Source: JAPOUP01 sp965221405
GTDB lineage: Bacteria > Pseudomonadota > Alphaproteobacteria > Rhodobacterales > Rhodobacteraceae
Length of the DNA: 64,000 nucleotides
Reading direction: 5' to 3'
Assembly: GCA_965221405.1 (NCBI GenBank)
Contig: CBDCSE010000002.1
Span: 2,790,001 to 2,854,000 of the forward strand
Position numbers and translations under genes: made by a program. The notes beneath the pieces are model-generated. The model ran no database searches. It was not told the origin of the DNA and was given only the letters and a program-made list of their open reading frames with translations. Positions within the stretch are counted from its first letter, which is position 1. The number at the start of each line of letters is the position of its first letter. Below are positions 35,488 through 43,530 of the stretch, one piece after another.

Positions 35488-36031
35488 TCAAACATAGCCT
35501 GGCACGCCGATGGTCAGGTCCCCCAACAGCAGGACCGTGCGGATCGCGTCCCGCTGCCCCTCCGTCGGGGATGTCGCCGCGAGCCGGGCGGCGACGGTCG
35601 CCCCGTTGGCAAGCGGCGCAGCCCCGTCCCTCGCGCGTGGCGGCGATCACCTCGCGCCCCGCCCTGAGCGTCCGCCGCGTGGTCAGGTCGCCGGCCCCCG
35701 ATCCTGTCGAGCGTCGTGCGCGTGCATCACCGTGCGTCGGCCCCGGTAGAGCGCCTCCAGCGAGACCCACTTCGGGGCCGAGAAGGTCATGTCCCAGACG
35801 GGGCGGTGCCAGCGCTCGCCGCCGATGACGCGCCCCAGCGTGACGTCCGTGCCGGGAACCTGCCCCGAGAGCACCGCGATACCTGCGCCTGCCGACGCGC
35901 AGGGCCGCCGCGCCCGAACCGTGCCAGCGGTTGGCCGAGCGGTGGGCGCCGTCGTTCCGGGCCAGGTGCTCTTGCAGGAAGTAGCCGAACGCCTGCTGGA
36001 CGCTGGCCAGCGGGCGCGGGCTCAACAGCAT
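35488..36031 (-). pseudogene. MobF (TrwC/TraI) conjugative relaxase remnant
   Basis: Three pieces of a TrwC-type relaxase in different frames. From ATG 36031 comes the N-terminus (SPRPLASVQQAFGYFLQEHLARND, NRWHGSGAAAL). A frameshift leads to VLSGQVPGTDVTLGRVIGGE and DMTFSAPKWVSLEALYRG (about 35880-35700), the conserved relaxase domain segment. After a large deletion a helicase-domain fragment (TEGQRDAIRTVLLLGDLTIG) ends at a TGA (35488-35490) just before the expected P-loop. The catalytic His motif and helicase motor are lost, so it cannot be functional. It dates the region as a former conjugative element. Confidence 0.75.
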
Positions 36032-36134
36032 TAGCGGGCACCGGAGGCGGGCCGGACGGGAGGGGCGGACGGAAGGGACGCGGTCACGGAGTGCCGCGGG
36101 CCTTTCAGGCGGGAGCCTCTTCCCGTGACCGCCG

Positions 36135-36967
36135 TCACGCAATCGATCCGTTCCACGGTGTCTTGTATGCTGTTGCGGCGTTGATCCTCTGCCCGGGATA
36201 CGCCGCCGGAAGCCCGGCACTTTTCACCAGCCGCGCAGACAGACGTCCATCGCCCAACGGTGCCCCTCCGAACCCGTTCTCCGCCCGGTTCGCCGCGTCC
36301 AGCCCCGCGCCGGGCTCCAGCGCCGGCGCGTGATCCACGGACGGAACCCCCAGCCGACGGCGCCAGGAACGCTCCAGGCCGCGCATGAAGACCGTCTTCA
36401 CGGTCGCCGCCCGCCAGTGCCTGCGGTCCTGCCGCCCGCGACCCGCCGTCTGGCCAACGCACAGGAAACCCGCCGCCCGCAGACAGATCCCCCCGTACCC
36501 CGCACCGGCAAAGCTCCCGACCAGCCAGGGACGGAATCCGTGACGCGCATCAAAGCCGGACGGCAAACGGCGCAGGACATGCCCCGGAACATGGCTGGCC
36601 GGATGCGGACAGCGAACCGAAGGACGGACCAGAAACCGGCTCAGGCACACTACCCGGTCAAGCCGCGCCCGCCGCGCCGCGTCGTCCCACCCGATCCAGC
36701 GGTCGCGCGCCGCAACCCGTAACGCCGCGGCGGAAAACCCCGCCGCACCGAGCCAGCCGTGATCCGAGCCAGCCAGACAGCGGAACTGACGGCCCGCAAA
36801 AACCACCATCCCGTGCGGATGCTCCCGCGCCACCAGCGTGTTCCACAACGTCCGCTCCACGCGCGTCACAACCGGCTCCACACGAAGAATGCCGATCCGC
36901 GACGGATGCCCCGGAACCCCCGTCGGCTCCAGAACATCAACGGCCAGTTGTCCAGCAAAAAATTTCA
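36135..36967 (-). CDS. DUF4338 (DruA-like) protein, N-terminal region short or missing
   Basis: About 277 residues matching DUF4338: VERTLWNTLVAREHPHG (for the usual LWN...HHYLGY), GWLGAAGFSAAALRVAARDRWIGWDDAAR, ASHVPGHVLRRL and AAGFLCVGQTAGRGRQD. The family includes DruA of Druantia-type defence loci but many members travel with mobile elements and may be transposases. Here no other Druantia genes are adjacent, so defence is not supported. The usual N-terminal helical domain is absent. The frame continues upstream to 37043 but those residues are not conserved. Confidence 0.75.
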
Positions 36968-37118
36968 TGACACGGTAGGGTGCGTCTCTGCGAACCACGC
37001 GAAGGCGCGGGAGAAGGCCGGTTCGCTCGGGACCCCCCGGCACCCGGCGCCAGCCGCACAGCCTGCGCAGCGTCTGATACGAACCGACCTAAGGACATGG
37101 GGCCGCCTCCCTGTATGC

Positions 37119-37234
37119 TGTGGACTATACACCTTCATCATACCGGAGGGACGGCTCCATATCCAAATCAGCGGGCCAAAAAAATGCCCGTTCCAGGGCA
37201 AAAACCGCTCGACCGCGGAGTTCTGCAAGAGGCT
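37119..37234 (-). repeat. Dispersed repeat, copy R2
   Basis: Reverse complement aligns with 30973-31090 at roughly 75%, best at GGATATGGAGCCGTCCC and CGGTATG, and ends with GTCCACA. Its right edge touches a sequence at 37231-37251 whose complement (GATTCTCGTATG core) equals the ISKra4-like end at 39189-39200, in opposite orientation. It lies upstream of the DUF4338 gene and may represent the end of that element. Confidence 0.6.
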
Positions 37235-37418
37235 CATACGAGAATCGTACCTTTGAGAACCTGCAGGATTGAAGGGAGCGGACGTGGAATGTATGGTCAG
37301 ATGCACTGGCGAACGCGGGAAGCTTGCCAGGCGGCCGCTCGACATGCCGGGTCGCCCGAAAGACTGGCGAGATCAGACGCATTGCCTGTGGGAGTGAAAT
37401 GGCCATGTCCGGGACGTC

Positions 37419-37676
37419 ATGACGCAAGAGAGGCAATCTGCGCTGCTGACGACCGTTAACGCACCTTACCGGACATTCATGGACGGGAGCACGCTTGCGG
37501 CTGCGCTGAGCGCGGGTGACGTCAGCTTGGGTCAGGTCAACTCCTTCTTCATGGAAACGACCGTGAAGGACCAGAAGGCATTCGCGAAATTTCACGGGGT
37601 GCCTGGGAGCGTTCTGGTCGCGACTGCCGAGTCTTTCGCCGACTGGTCGGGATACAAGCCCGCGCTCCTGGCGTGA
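37419..37676 (+). CDS. Small protein, partner of the AbiEii-type toxin
   Basis: 85 residues, not recognised as AbiEi. It lacks the usual AbiEi length (about 200) and winged helix. Its position directly upstream, with a GTGA overlap to the nucleotidyltransferase gene, makes it the probable cognate antitoxin or a shortened one. No signal peptide or membrane segment. Confidence is in the ORF and its coupling, not in its function. Confidence 0.6.
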   Translation: MTQERQSALLTTVNAPYRTFMDGSTLAAALSAGDVSLGQVNSFFMETTVKDQKAFAKFHGVPGSVLVATAESFADWSGYKPALLA

Positions 37677-38332
37677 CGCCGTTGCCCTCCCGCTGGGAGG
37701 ATCTTCTTGGCGAGTCCTTCAGGATAATCGCGGCCGTGAACCGCAATGGCGACATTCTTGACGGCTGGACCTTTGGCGGCGGGACGGCATTGATGTTGCA
37801 GCTCGGTCATCGCGAGAGTCACGATGTCGACCTGTTCCTGGATGACGCGCAGTTTCTGCCATATGTCGAGGCGACCGTCGCCGAGATGCAGTTCGAGATC
37901 GGGACCGCGACATACAATGGCGACGGACGAGGACATTTGAAAATCGCTTTTGATGGCATCGGCGAGATCGACTTCATAGTCGCGGGTCACGTGACGCACG
38001 ACTGCGCGAGATCACGGGAGATTCTCGGACGGGAAGTCCCCTTGGAGACCGTTCCGGAAATCATCGCCAAGAAAATCAGGCATCGGGGGACCCGCATCCA
38101 GCCTCGCGACGTGTTTGACATCGCAGCTGCCGTCGAAGCAGGGTACGGCGATGAGATCAGGGCCGTGCTGGACGAGCTTCCGGATGACGTCGCGCGAGCT
38201 TCCGCGTGTCTTGCCCGATTGCCGCTCGACCGTGTCGAAAAAGTCATGTCTCAGCTCATGATTCGGCAAGAGTTCAAGGGCCTGGTGCCAAGAGCCTGCT
38301 CGGTCGCACAGGATCTGCTTTCCGGGGAATGA
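37673..38332 (+). CDS. AbiEii-type nucleotidyltransferase toxin (DUF1814)
   Basis: 219 residues of the AbiEii/AbiGii family: FGGGTALMLQLGHRESHDVDLFLDD carries the GG/GS and DxD residues of a nucleotidyltransferase, with IDFIVAGHV and a conserved KKIRHRGTRIQPRDVFDIAA segment. In type IV toxin-antitoxin systems AbiEii transfers a nucleotide to a tRNA 3' end or stops growth and can abort phage infection. Start GTG 37673 overlaps the partner stop. It is flanked by an IS4 remnant and an IS-end sequence, so it was probably acquired by transposition. Catalytic residues look intact. Confidence 0.85.
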   Translation: MTPLPSRWEDLLGESFRIIAAVNRNGDILDGWTFGGGTALMLQLGHRESHDVDLFLDDAQFLPYVEATVAEMQFEIGTATYNGDGRGHLKIAFDGIGEIDFIVAGHVTHDCARSREILGREVPLETVPEIIAKKIRHRGTRIQPRDVFDIAAAVEAGYGDEIRAVLDELPDDVARASACLARLPLDRVEKVMSQLMIRQEFKGLVPRACSVAQDLLSGE

Positions 38333-38444
38333 CCTGCCCGCATTTCCGGCGTGCGCGGCGTGCGCGGTGCACGCGGCGCATCTCACGTGGCGGGCAGGGG
38401 AAATGCGGCGTGCGATGAACTTGCGCAGAGGCGCATGGCGAGCG

Positions 38445-39108
38445 TCATGAGGACGCCCCAAGGGCGGGTCCTGCCGTGACCGGAGCCGCACGCCGCCGTG
38501 TCCCGGACGGGCGGGAGGCCGGCGACGTCGTCGACGGTCCGCGGGACGGCTTCGGCCCGGGCGGACCGTCGGTCTCCCCGCCGGTCCCGTTGGTCATCAG
38601 GCGGGTGGCGGTGACCATGACGAAGCTGGCGCAGGGTTCCTGCAGGACGCCGCGCCCGCTCCGGGCGCGGAAGGACCCGGCGGCCAGGAACCGCCTGGCG
38701 GTCCTGTAGTGCTCCCCGATGCACCAGCGCGCCCGGTGGACCGGGGCCAGGTCCGCGACGGCGAAGCCGTCGCCCTGCGTCAGCGTGGTGCCGGGGACGA
38801 AGACGGTCCCGCCGGCGGTGTGGCGGACCGGCCTCAGCTTCAGCGGCCCGAACGCGGCGCCGGGATGGCGGGCCTCCAGCCGGCCCGGCGCCCTGCGGTC
38901 GGGTCGGATCCCGGCCGTCGCCCCGGCGGGGAAGGCGGCGGTCTCCGCGTTCGCGTCCCGCTTGGGCCGGAACACGGCGTCCCGTCCCCTTCCGCCCGCC
39001 GCGCGGCGCGGCGCGGGCGCCCGGCTCCAGCCCGGGCGCGACCTGCCTGCGCGTCAGGCACCTGCCGAAAAAGGTGGTGGTCTCCAGGTTCCCGGTGCGC
39101 GGATCCAT
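38445..39108 (-). pseudogene. IS4-family transposase remnant
   Basis: The segment GGTVFVPGTTLTQGDGFAVADLAPVHRARW, then EHYRTARRFLAAGSFRARS and ASFVMVTATRLMTN (reading on the minus strand, ending about 38700), is the C-terminal catalytic region of IS4-type transposases. An N-terminal start MDPRTGNLETTTFFGR at 39108 lies in another frame. The internal catalytic Asp region is missing, so it is a decayed copy. No clean terminal repeats found. Confidence 0.7.
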
Positions 39109-39182
39109 CGCGGCCTCCCATGGGACGAACCGGTCCGATGGTATGATGGACCGGCCCGGGCCATGAGCCAGGCCCGGACGAA

Positions 39183-40145
39183 GGGTGCGATTCTCGTATG
39201 GCTCACTTTTTGAGCCACTGATGTTCCGCCTGCGAATCACGCGGCGCGCGCGATCCGCTCCACCAGGCGACTGTCGTTGGCGCATCCCGGGGGCTTCCAG
39301 CCGCCGTGGCGGCCCGTGCCCGGAACCGGCGCGGCCCAGGTCCGGTGGAGGCGACCGGACCCGGGGACGACCGGAAGGTGAGGACACCCTGGCCGCTGTC
39401 ACGGCCTCGGCCCTGACCAGAGCGCTTCATCCGGGACGTCACGAGAACCTTATTGGCGGATTCCACGGATCCGGAACCGATCGGGTGGCCCGCAGCGGCG
39501 GCGTCCGCGTATTCCATGCGACGCCGGTTGTTGCGCAGGAAGGCGAGTTCCCGCCGGACGTCACCGGTTTCCCTGCCCTTCCGCAGAAGGTGGCGCAGCG
39601 CATCGATCGTCTTGCCGACGCCTCTGGGGTCATGGCGCAGGACGTGCCGCCACCTCCCGGACCAGGCCGTTCCCTCTGCCGTGTCCGCGCCGAAGGCGGC
39701 GTCGGCCGCGACCTTGATGTGCCGGGCCGCGTGCCGGAAACCGGCAGGCATGACATCGGGGACCGGCGATTCCAGGAAGGGCCGGCTGTCCTTCGCGCCG
39801 TCGGCCACCGCCGCAGGCCTCAGGTCGGGGTTGCGTTCCAGCCAGTGCAGCGCCCCGGCCTCGGCTGGGATTTCAGGCTCGCCCTGCCCCGCTCCGGCAG
39901 CCGTCCGAAGCATCGGCTCCCGGCATGCTGCCATCGGCGCCGGCCAGGGCCACGACGCCGCATGCCGCCCCGCGCCAGCCGGCGTCCGCTGGCTTTCCGT
40001 CCGTTGCCCCGGCGTTCATGCGCATCATGACGCCGCCGGGCGGGACCGGCGGCGAGACCGCCCCCCCGGGCATCCCCTCCCGCGCCCGGAGGTCCGTCAG
40101 GATCCCGCCGGAACGCGCCTCCATGCGGCTCCCGGCATCGACCGG
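39183..40145 (-). pseudogene. ISKra4-like transposase remnant, copy 2
   Basis: Same family as copy 1 near 5 kb: AVADGAKDSRPFLES, ETGDVRRELAFLRNNRRRME and AAGHPIGSGSVESANKVL are read on the minus strand between 39934 and 39203. Residues that correspond to the upstream half lie in a shifted frame (about 40124-39873, with GGVMMRMNAGATDGKPADAG as in copy 1). So at least one frameshift breaks it. Its 3' end GGGTGCGATTCTCGTATGG (39183-39201) matches copy 1's (4989-5007) in 18 of 19 bases. Confidence 0.75.
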
Positions 40146-40437
40146 GAGGGCGGCGGGCGCGGTGGACGGCGGCAGCCATCACCGGCCGGACCTGCACGTC
40201 GAACTGCCGGACGGCGTCCGCATGTGGTTTCCCGCGGTCTGGACGAGCCTCGGGGCACGGGATCCCGACGCTCCGAGGCTCCTCGGCGAGTTGCCGGACC
40301 TCATCAGGTTGCGCAATCTGCCCGGCGATCTGGAGCGGCGCCCGGAGGCGACGGATGGACAGGGAACGCGAACTGTCGCTGCTGGCGCAAGACCGCACGC
40401 AGTCAGGCCCGGAACGGTCGCCAGCGCCAACGGGTGA
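40146..40437. other. No gene recognised between ISKra4 remnant and toxin remnant
   Basis: An open plus-strand frame here encodes PDGVRMWFPAVWTSLGARD and LPGDLERRPEA-like residues but I cannot match it to any family. It may be an eroded gene fragment. Confidence 0.3.
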
Positions 40438-40626
40438 CACAGCACTGACGGTCGCTGCATCGATGCGCTGGAACGCATCGGGAGCGGATTGGTCGACGCC
40501 GACCTCGGCGGGGGTGTCGTGAAACAGCGTCTCGCCCGGCCGGGCCAGGGCCGATCGAAAGGCATCCGGGCCATTCTGGTGTTGCGGCGTGGCGAACGGG
40601 ACGATCAGCGAGGTGATCTGCGATGA
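40438..40626 (+). pseudogene. Truncated RelE/HigB-type toxin remnant
   Basis: In-frame codons up to TGA 40624-40626 encode DALERIGSGLVDADLGGGVV followed by KQRLARPGQGRSKGIRAILV, a pattern of the HigB/NadT-like RelE superfamily (LVDADLGGGVxKxRVALPGRGKxxGxRT). The N-terminal third is missing (a TGA at 40435-40437 closes the frame) and the C-terminus is altered. The stop overlaps the next gene's ATG (ATGA), the classic toxin-first operon. Without the N-terminus the toxin should be dead. Confidence 0.65.
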
Positions 40627-40940
40627 CCAGACAATACGGAAGTGAGTTGCTGGCGTCGGCGAATGAGACGGCGCTCGGCATGACGGACGCGGGAGTCATG
40701 ACCAAGCAGACGATGAAGGCCTTTGACGAGACGTGCCGGACTCCGGTTGAGGAGATGGCGGCGGAGGAAATCCGTGCGCTCCGGCTGCGGGAAAATGCGA
40801 GCCAGGCGGTGCTCGCGCGTTATCTGAACGTGACGACGGGGCTGGTAAGCCAGTGGGAGCGCGGCGAAAAGCGCCCGCGCGGCGCATCGCTGAAGCTCCT
40901 GACGCTGGTGGCGAAGAACGGTCTCGGGGCTGTGGCGTAG
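40623..40940 (+). CDS. XRE-family antitoxin (HigA/NadS-like)
   Basis: 105 residues with a C-terminal helix-turn-helix (ENASQAVLARYLNVTTGLVSQWERG then EKRPRGASLKLL). It is a DNA-binding antitoxin of the HigA/NadS type that binds its operator and neutralises a RelE-like toxin. Coupled by ATGA to a truncated toxin remnant. An antitoxin left alone often persists as a regulator or guards against homologous toxins. Function is inferred from family and gene order. Confidence 0.82.
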   Translation: MTRQYGSELLASANETALGMTDAGVMTKQTMKAFDETCRTPVEEMAAEEIRALRLRENASQAVLARYLNVTTGLVSQWERGEKRPRGASLKLLTLVAKNGLGAVA

Positions 40941-40981
40941 AGTTTGGCCTGCGAGGCCGAAGATTTCGCGAGTTTGCGTTC

Positions 40982-41188
40982 TCACAGGCCGCGCACTGGA
41001 TCGTTTGTGGAAATCGTGCTCACGCCGTCGCCCCATTTCGTGGTCACCGTAACCTGGAACCGCGCCGTCTCGCCCTCCTTCACGGTCACGTTCCCGGCAT
41101 GGGCATGGGCCGGAGCCGCCAGCATCAGCGCGGCGAGACCAACTGCCGCTCCCCGCGGGAACCGGGATGCCGCGCCGTCGCTTCCTTT
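40982..41188 (-). pseudogene. Secreted Calx-beta-like remnant without a start codon
   Basis: A signal-like stretch (AAVGLAALMLAAPAHAHA) followed by GNVTVKEGETARFQVTVTTK, the opening of a Calx-beta-like strand, ends at 40982 after about 40 mature residues. No ATG, GTG or TTG with a ribosome binding site lies before the signal in this frame. It is probably the eroded relative of the larger Calx-like gene at 41274-41851, which lies just upstream on the same strand. Confidence 0.5.
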
Positions 41189-41273
41189 GCCCGGATTCCG
41201 CGGGCCCGGGGCCGGACGGGCGGCGTGACGTCGGGGATCCCGCGTCGCGCCGTCCCGGTCCGTCAGGAGGCCG

Positions 41274-41851
41274 TCATTCCCGAATGCTGACGCTTGCGAA
41301 GAACCTGTAGCGACTGAAGCTTGCCGGGGGATTGGCGCACTGTTCCTCGACGGTGCTGTGCGTGTCCGTCGGCGTCCCATCGACGTCCATGGCTAGGTTG
41401 ACGTAGAAACGCTCCCATGGGTCCGCCTCCGGATCCGCCAGGATAGGGACCGTGATGGTCGCGCTGTCGCCGCTCCAGGACAGCGTGCCCATTTGGCTGG
41501 TGAAATCCGTCCCGGATTGCGCGGTGCCGGGACTGCCGACCTCGCTGGCATTAAACTGGTTGAACTGCCATTTCGGCCTATCGCTCGTCTCGTAATATAC
41601 TTTTGGCGTGGCCGGGCCGTTCTTGCGAACCGTGAGCGTCGCTTCCTTGCCCTCGAACGCCATGTATGAGCCCTTCGCGAAACCGATGACGGTTTCGTCC
41701 GGCAGGTTGCCGGGGCCGCATTGGGCCAGGGCGGGACCAACCAGCGCGGTGGCCGCCAGCGCGCCGGCGGCGAGTGCCGTCAGCCATTTATGCGCACGGG
41801 GGGGGGGGGGGGGGGGGGGGGGGTGATGAGGTTTGTCAGGAATTCCTTCAT
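41274..41851 (-). CDS. Secreted Calx-beta-like protein with in-frame C tract, out of frame as sequenced
   Basis: ATG 41851-41849 has AAAGGA (41860-41865) 8 bases upstream. The first codons are MKEFLTNLIT, then 26 C. Downstream, in a different frame, are RAHKWLTALAAGALAATALV and GPALAQCGPGN, a canonical signal peptide with ALA cleavage, and a mature domain of the Calx-beta type (MAFEGKEATLTVRKNG, SGTDFTSQMGTLSWSGDSAT, ITVPILADPEADPWERFYV). With 26 C the start frame meets TGA at 41780-41782. With 24 or 27 C it would run through to the stop at 41274, giving about 192 residues. No other start fits the signal frame. Function unknown. Confidence 0.7.
41798..41823 (-). repeat. C26 tract inside the 5' coding region, candidate phase-variation switch
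   Basis: 26 consecutive G on the plus strand (C on the coding strand) coding for poly-Pro when in frame. It starts 28 bases after the A of the ATG. Tract lengths divisible by 3 join the start to the signal peptide; 26 does not. Homopolymers this long slip readily during replication but are also hard to sequence, so the printed length is uncertain. Confidence 0.8.
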
Positions 41852-41859
41852 TTCAGTTA

Positions 41860-41865
41860 TCCTTT
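41860..41865 (-). promoter_or_regulatory. Ribosome binding site that fixes the start of the C26 gene
   Basis: AAAGGA lies 8 bases before the ATG at 41851 on the minus strand. There is no comparable site before any in-frame start downstream of the tract, so this start, although followed by an out-of-frame tract, is the credible one. Confidence 0.65.
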
Positions 41866-41908
41866 CAGTCTGTTGTTCACGGCCCGCGCCGTGGCGCGGG
41901 CGGCTGAT

Positions 41909-42220
41909 CTAGGGTCCGGCCGCCAGGCGCTGCAGGTCGGGCGCGAAGGTGATCAGGGCGGCGACGGCGGCGATCATGATGGCGGTCTGCCACCAGCGCG
42001 CGGTCGCGTCACGCTCCGACCGGGCCGCGTCCCGTTCCGACCGCGCCGCGTCACGCTCCGCGCTGGCCGCGTCGCGCCTGGCCATGTCCTCGCGGTGCGC
42101 GGCCATGTCGGCCCGCAGGCGGTCCAGAGCGCTTTCGTATTCGGCCTGCCTGGTCTCCATGCGTTCCTCCAGCACGGCGATGCGCTCCGAGAGCGGCTGG
42201 ATGTCCGGCGCGTCGCCCAT
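41909..42220 (-). CDS. Small coiled-coil, single-pass membrane protein
   Basis: 103 residues. Residues about 8-75 are a charged coiled coil (RIAVLEERMETRQAEYESAL) ending in three repeats of ERDAARS, followed by one C-terminal membrane helix (WWQTAIMIAAVAALITFAP). The repeat is encoded by 21-bp tandem units at 42005-42067. Similar tail-anchored coiled-coil proteins occur in mobile elements, but I do not recognise this one. Not known to be expressed. Confidence 0.6.
   Translation of the reverse strand: MGDAPDIQPLSERIAVLEERMETRQAEYESALDRLRADMAAHREDMARRDAASAERDAARSERDAARSERDATARWWQTAIMIAAVAALITFAPDLQRLAAGP
42005..42067. repeat. Three 21-bp tandem repeats in a coding region
   Basis: Units start at 42005, 42026 and 42047, each CGCGTC-C-CG-TCCG-C-G-GC; a partial fourth follows. 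They encode seven-residue ARSERDA units, exactly two helical turns, so the coiled coil can change length by whole heptads. Confidence 0.75.
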
Positions 42221-42366
42221 GCCGACAACCTAGGCTCCCGTCCGCGTCCCGTCAAGCCCCGCCGGACGCCGCCGGGTCCGGGGCGGGGAGGGGAGGGCGC
42301 TCCGAACGGCCCCGCCACGCCACCGGAAGGCCGGAGCCGGGCGCCGGGCGCCGCCGCGTCACGCTG

Positions 42367-43530
42367 TCAGGGGATTCCGGCGGGATTCGGGGCGAGGCCG
42401 GTCATCGTGCGCAGAACGCCGCCCAGGGACGCCGCCACCGGCCGGTCGGGATGGAACCGGTTCCGGTCGAGAACCAGCAGCGCGATGAACGCGATCCCCT
42501 CCGTCATGGCCCCTACGGCCTCGTCCCAGGCCGTGGGATGGATGCCCAGCCGCAAACTGCCCGAAGTTTCCGTCCATCGGATCAGCGCCCCGCCGCCGGA
42601 GCTGAAGAAGCTCAGGAAGAGGGAACTCGCCGCGAAGGCGATGGAGATGCCGAAGACGATCTGGATCAGGCGGCGGAAGCCTCCGGAAGTGTCGCCGAAG
42701 GCCAGCGTCAGGCCGGTGACGATGATGATGGTCACCGCGATGATCTTGGCGACCGGCCCCTTGATCGACTCGAGGATCGATTGCGGCGGCGCCTCCCGGG
42801 GCATGGAGGACCCCGCCGCCCGGGCGGGTCCGGCCAGCATCAGGGTTACGGTGGCGTAGGTCACGGCGAGGTCGGGCGCGGCGCATTGCAGCTCGCGCGT
42901 GTCCTCGATGATCACGACGCGGTCGGACGATCCGGCCACTTCGGCCAGAAGCGCATTGGTCAGCGCCGTCTTGCCGGTGGAGGTGCCTCCCGCCACGAGG
43001 ATATTGGCCCGGACGGCGACGCCCTCGCGCAACAGCTGCGCCTGGATCTCGGTCATGGTCCCGGAAGCGACGTAATCGGCGAGCGTGAAGACCGCGACGG
43101 CGGGCTTGCGGATCGCGAAACAGGGCGCGGTGGCCACGGGTGGCAGGAGCCCTTCGGAGCGTTCCCCGGTCTCGGGCAGTTCGGCCGAGACACGCGGTCG
43201 AGCGCCATGCACCCCGGCCCCGACATGATGGGCGACGGGTCGCACGATCCGCCCGCCATCGGCGGGCGACAGGGTGACGCCGGTATCGGAGAGCCCCTCG
43301 GACAGCCGGTCGATCCAGAGCCGCCCATCGGGATTGAGCATGGCCTCGACGGTCACCGGGTCTTCCAGAAACCCGGCGATGGCGGGCCCGGGCGCCGTGC
43401 GTGGCATCCGCGCGCCATCTCTTCCGGTTTCCGGGCCGCCTCTGCCATGCTGTCCCCGTTCCGTGAGTGGCGGCCGACGGGCGGCCTTGGATCGGGTCCG
43501 GCAGGAAAACCGGAAACGGGTTTCGCTCAA
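42367..43530 (-). CDS. TrbB-TrbC in-frame fusion from a conjugative transfer operon
   Basis: 387 residues. Residues about 50-215 are the N-terminal half of TrbB, the P-type conjugation ATPase: FLEDPVTVEAMLNPDGRLWI, GGTSTGKTALTN (Walker A) and IIEDTRELQCAAPDLAV. From there it runs directly into TrbC pilin: AGSSMPREAPPQSILESIKGPVAKIIAVTI and GDTSGGFRRLIQIVFGISIAF. The missing TrbB C-terminal half would carry the remaining ATPase motifs. A further tail (LGIHPTAWDEAVGAMTEGI) is not recognised. A likely better start is ATG 43407. It appears to be a deletion product of adjacent trbB and trbC; activity is doubtful. Confidence 0.7.
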   Translation of the reverse strand: MSETRFRFSCRTRSKAARRPPLTERGQHGRGGPETGRDGARMPRTAPGPAIAGFLEDPVTVEAMLNPDGRLWIDRLSEGLSDTGVTLSPADGGRIVRPVAHHVGAGVHGARPRVSAELPETGERSEGLLPPVATAPCFAIRKPAVAVFTLADYVASGTMTEIQAQLLREGVAVRANILVAGGTSTGKTALTNALLAEVAGSSDRVVIIEDTRELQCAAPDLAVTYATVTLMLAGPARAAGSSMPREAPPQSILESIKGPVAKIIAVTIIIVTGLTLAFGDTSGGFRRLIQIVFGISIAFAASSLFLSFFSSGGGALIRWTETSGSLRLGIHPTAWDEAVGAMTEGIAFIALLVLDRNRFHPDRPVAASLGGVLRTMTGLAPNPAGIP

